From Ardenticatenales bacterium (GTDB lineage Bacteria; Chloroflexota; Anaerolineae; Promineifilales; UBA4811), in contig WSZX01000143.1 in assembly GCA_013139935.1 (NCBI GenBank), positions 1-8,287 on the forward strand: 8,287 nucleotides of DNA, in the 5' to 3' direction. Each line of letters begins with the position of its first letter. Position 1 is the stretch's first letter. The notes beneath the pieces are model-generated. The model searched no databases, was not told where the DNA came from, and was given only the letters and a program-made list of their open reading frames with translations. Below, piece after piece: positions 6,733-8,287 of this stretch. Made by a program: the position numbers and the translations under genes.

Positions 6733-7571
6733 AAGACGACACACCTGTCAGAGTAGCAGCCGTACAGATGAACCCCCGGCTTGGAGATCTGGTCGGCAAT
6801 CGACAAGCGATTCTAAACTGGCTCCGAGAGGCGGCCGCAACAGGGGCCAAGCTCATCGTCTTTCCGGAATGCAGTCTCGGCGGCTATGTGTTCAATACCC
6901 GGGAAGAAGGCGAGAGAGCGGCCGAGCCGATTCCCGGCCCCACCTCGGTCGCTCTCGCGGCCGCTTGCGCGGAACTGGGTGTCTATGCGATGGTGGGGAT
7001 GCTAGAGACGGCCGGCAGAGCCCTCTACAACAGCGCCCTGCTGACCGGGCCAGAGGGATTGGTGGCCATCTATCGCAAAACCCACCTGCCGGTATTGGGC
7101 GTGGACCGTTTTGTCCGCGCCGGCGACTCGCTACGAGTAGTGGAAACACCGGTCGGCGTTCTAGGGCCGCTCATCTGCTATGATCTCCGCTTCCCAGAAG
7201 TTCCCCGTGTGCTGGCACTGCAGGGGGCAGAAATCCTGGTCCACCCTACCAATTGGCCGCGCGCGTCGGCCGACTTTGCCGATTTCGTCACCAAGGCGGC
7301 TACCCGTGCCAGCAGAGTTTTTCTCATCTCCGCCAACCGGGTGGGAGAAGAACGAGGCACGCCCTTCCTGGGACGGAGCCAAATCCTTCTGCCCAGCGGT
7401 CGGCCCCTGCAGGAGGCGGACGATCACAGCGAGATGATCATCACCGCTGAACTCGACCTGACGCTGGCGAGCCAAAAAAAGGTGGTCCACATCCCCGGCG
7501 AGTTCGAGTTGGACTCGTTCGGGGATCGAAGGCCAGAGCTCTACCAACAACTGGTCCTGAGCGAGCAATGA
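6729..7571 (+). CDS. Carbon-nitrogen hydrolase (nitrilase superfamily), Nit-type amidase
   Basis: A 280-residue cytoplasmic amidohydrolase of the usual length and alpha-beta-beta-alpha sandwich pattern. The catalytic triad is intact: Glu47 in FPECSLGGY, Lys117 in YRKTHLP and Cys150 in CYDLRFPE. The CYDLRFPE signature is that of the Nit1/Nit2 group, whose members include omega-amidase and deaminated-glutathione amidase (metabolite repair). Enzymes acting on other small amides share similar motifs, so the substrate is open. The opening VRVAAVQMNPRLGD and the Asn at 101 in LYNSALL are also typical. It overlaps its upstream neighbour by ATGA (6729-6732) and the downstream endonuclease by ATGA (7568-7571), so translation is coupled on both sides. 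An ATG at 6711 would add six residues but ignores the ribosome site. Confidence 0.92.
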   Translation: MKDDTPVRVAAVQMNPRLGDLVGNRQAILNWLREAAATGAKLIVFPECSLGGYVFNTREEGERAAEPIPGPTSVALAAACAELGVYAMVGMLETAGRALYNSALLTGPEGLVAIYRKTHLPVLGVDRFVRAGDSLRVVETPVGVLGPLICYDLRFPEVPRVLALQGAEILVHPTNWPRASADFADFVTKAATRASRVFLISANRVGEERGTPFLGRSQILLPSGRPLQEADDHSEMIITAELDLTLASQKKVVHIPGEFELDSFGDRRPELYQQLVLSEQ

Positions 7572-8287
7572 GACTCGGAGCAGTCATTTCCACCGCGGGG
7601 GGGGTGCACCACGTCTTTGAGCGAGCCCAAGAGCTCACCTGCGATTCGCTCATGCTGTTTACCAAGAACAACCGTCAGTGGCGCGCCAAACCCATCACCA
7701 AAGAGGGATTGACGCTATGGAAAAGGGCGCGCGAGGCCCACCCGGATCTATGGCCCGTTGCCGGTCACGCATCCTATCTCATCAACATCGCGTCTCCCAA
7801 CAAAGATCTGTGGGAAAAGTCCTATCAGGCACTCAAGGTAGAGATGGAGCGGGCAATCCTGCTCCAGATCCCCACTCTCACGTTTCACCCCGGCTCACAT
7901 ACCGGTTCCGGTGAGGATGCGGGTCTGGAGCGGATAGCGGCCGCCCTGATCCGCCTGCTGCGGGATTTTCCAGAGGGGCCGACCACGCTCTGTCTGGAGG
8001 CGATGGCCGGGCAGGGAAGCAATCTGGGCTATCGCTTTGATCAGCTCGCCTGGCTGCTCGACGCAGCGGACGTTGACGGAGGGAAGCGACTTGGCGTCTG
8101 CTTCGACCCCTGTCACGTCTTTGCCGCTGGCTATGACCTTCGCACCCCAAAAGCCTACGCCGCCACCATGAACGAGTTCGACGATGTCATCGGGCTGGAC
8201 AGATTGCTCTGTTTTCACCTGAACGACAGCCAGCACGAACTGGGCAGCCGCAAGGACCGGCACGCGCACATCGGACAGGGTCACATA
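7568..8287 (+). CDS. nfo: Deoxyribonuclease IV / endonuclease IV (3' truncated)
   Basis: The first 240 residues of an AP endonuclease that nicks DNA 5' of abasic sites in base excision repair; the gene runs off the window. It is a TIM barrel with a trinuclear zinc site. By alignment with E. coli Nfo the ligands are His67, His107, Glu144, Asp180, His183, His217, Asp230 and His232, all present; the last one (E. coli Glu261) lies past the end. The DNA-intercalating residues also match: Arg36 in FTKNNRQWR and Tyr70-Leu71 in SYLIN. FHPGSH, AGQGSNLG, FAAGYDLRTP and HLNDS..ELGSR.DRH are strong family signatures. Three usually conserved positions differ: GAVIS replaces GAHVS, LEAMAGQG replaces ENTAGQG, and FDPCH replaces DTCH. 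The ATG overlaps the preceding stop by 4 nt and has only a weak ribosome site, so it probably relies on coupling. Confidence 0.95.
   Translation, partial: MRLGAVISTAGGVHHVFERAQELTCDSLMLFTKNNRQWRAKPITKEGLTLWKRAREAHPDLWPVAGHASYLINIASPNKDLWEKSYQALKVEMERAILLQIPTLTFHPGSHTGSGEDAGLERIAAALIRLLRDFPEGPTTLCLEAMAGQGSNLGYRFDQLAWLLDAADVDGGKRLGVCFDPCHVFAAGYDLRTPKAYAATMNEFDDVIGLDRLLCFHLNDSQHELGSRKDRHAHIGQGHI

Overview
The window looks like ordinary chromosomal DNA of a fairly GC-rich bacterium. Genes are tightly packed, some overlap by 4 nt, and several have purine-rich Shine-Dalgarno sites. The pairing of a family GT4 glycosyltransferase with a GH13_18 sugar phosphorylase beside a sugar ABC transporter would suit a Chloroflexota (Anaerolineae/Caldilineae-type) genome. 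That taxonomic guess rests on general resemblance only. No RNA gene, insertion sequence, CRISPR array or phage gene was seen.

Left part (1-3725, plus strand): the 3' end of a MalG-type sugar ABC permease, then a GT4 glycosyltransferase and a GH13_18 phosphorylase whose motifs resemble glucosylglycerate phosphorylase (E. coli YcjM type). Glycosyltransferase and phosphorylase are 3 nt apart and surely cotranscribed. The likeliest theme is uptake and turnover of a small glucoside such as glucosylglycerate: the permease imports, the phosphorylase yields glucose 1-phosphate plus the aglycone, and the glycosyltransferase builds or extends the glycoside.

Middle (3726-6143): a 259-nt stretch without a recognisable gene, then a cytoplasmic glycerophosphodiester phosphodiesterase (plus strand). 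It converges, with a gap of only 26 nt, on a minus-strand polytopic membrane protein of the MOP/MATE type that resembles the ANKH family.

Right part (6144-8287): a 118-nt divergent intergenic region with a good sigma-70-type promoter facing left and a weaker one facing right. The rightward genes are a PF04307-type membrane-associated hydrolase (probably starting at a CTG codon), a nitrilase-superfamily amidohydrolase with an intact Glu-Lys-Cys triad, and a deoxyribonuclease IV (Nfo) cut by the window end. Both junctions are 4-nt ATGA overlaps, so the three form a translationally coupled operon.

No clearly novel system is visible. The best leads are the possible glucosylglycerate branch point, the CTG start, the ANKH-like transporter and the coupled hydrolase-amidohydrolase-Nfo operon.
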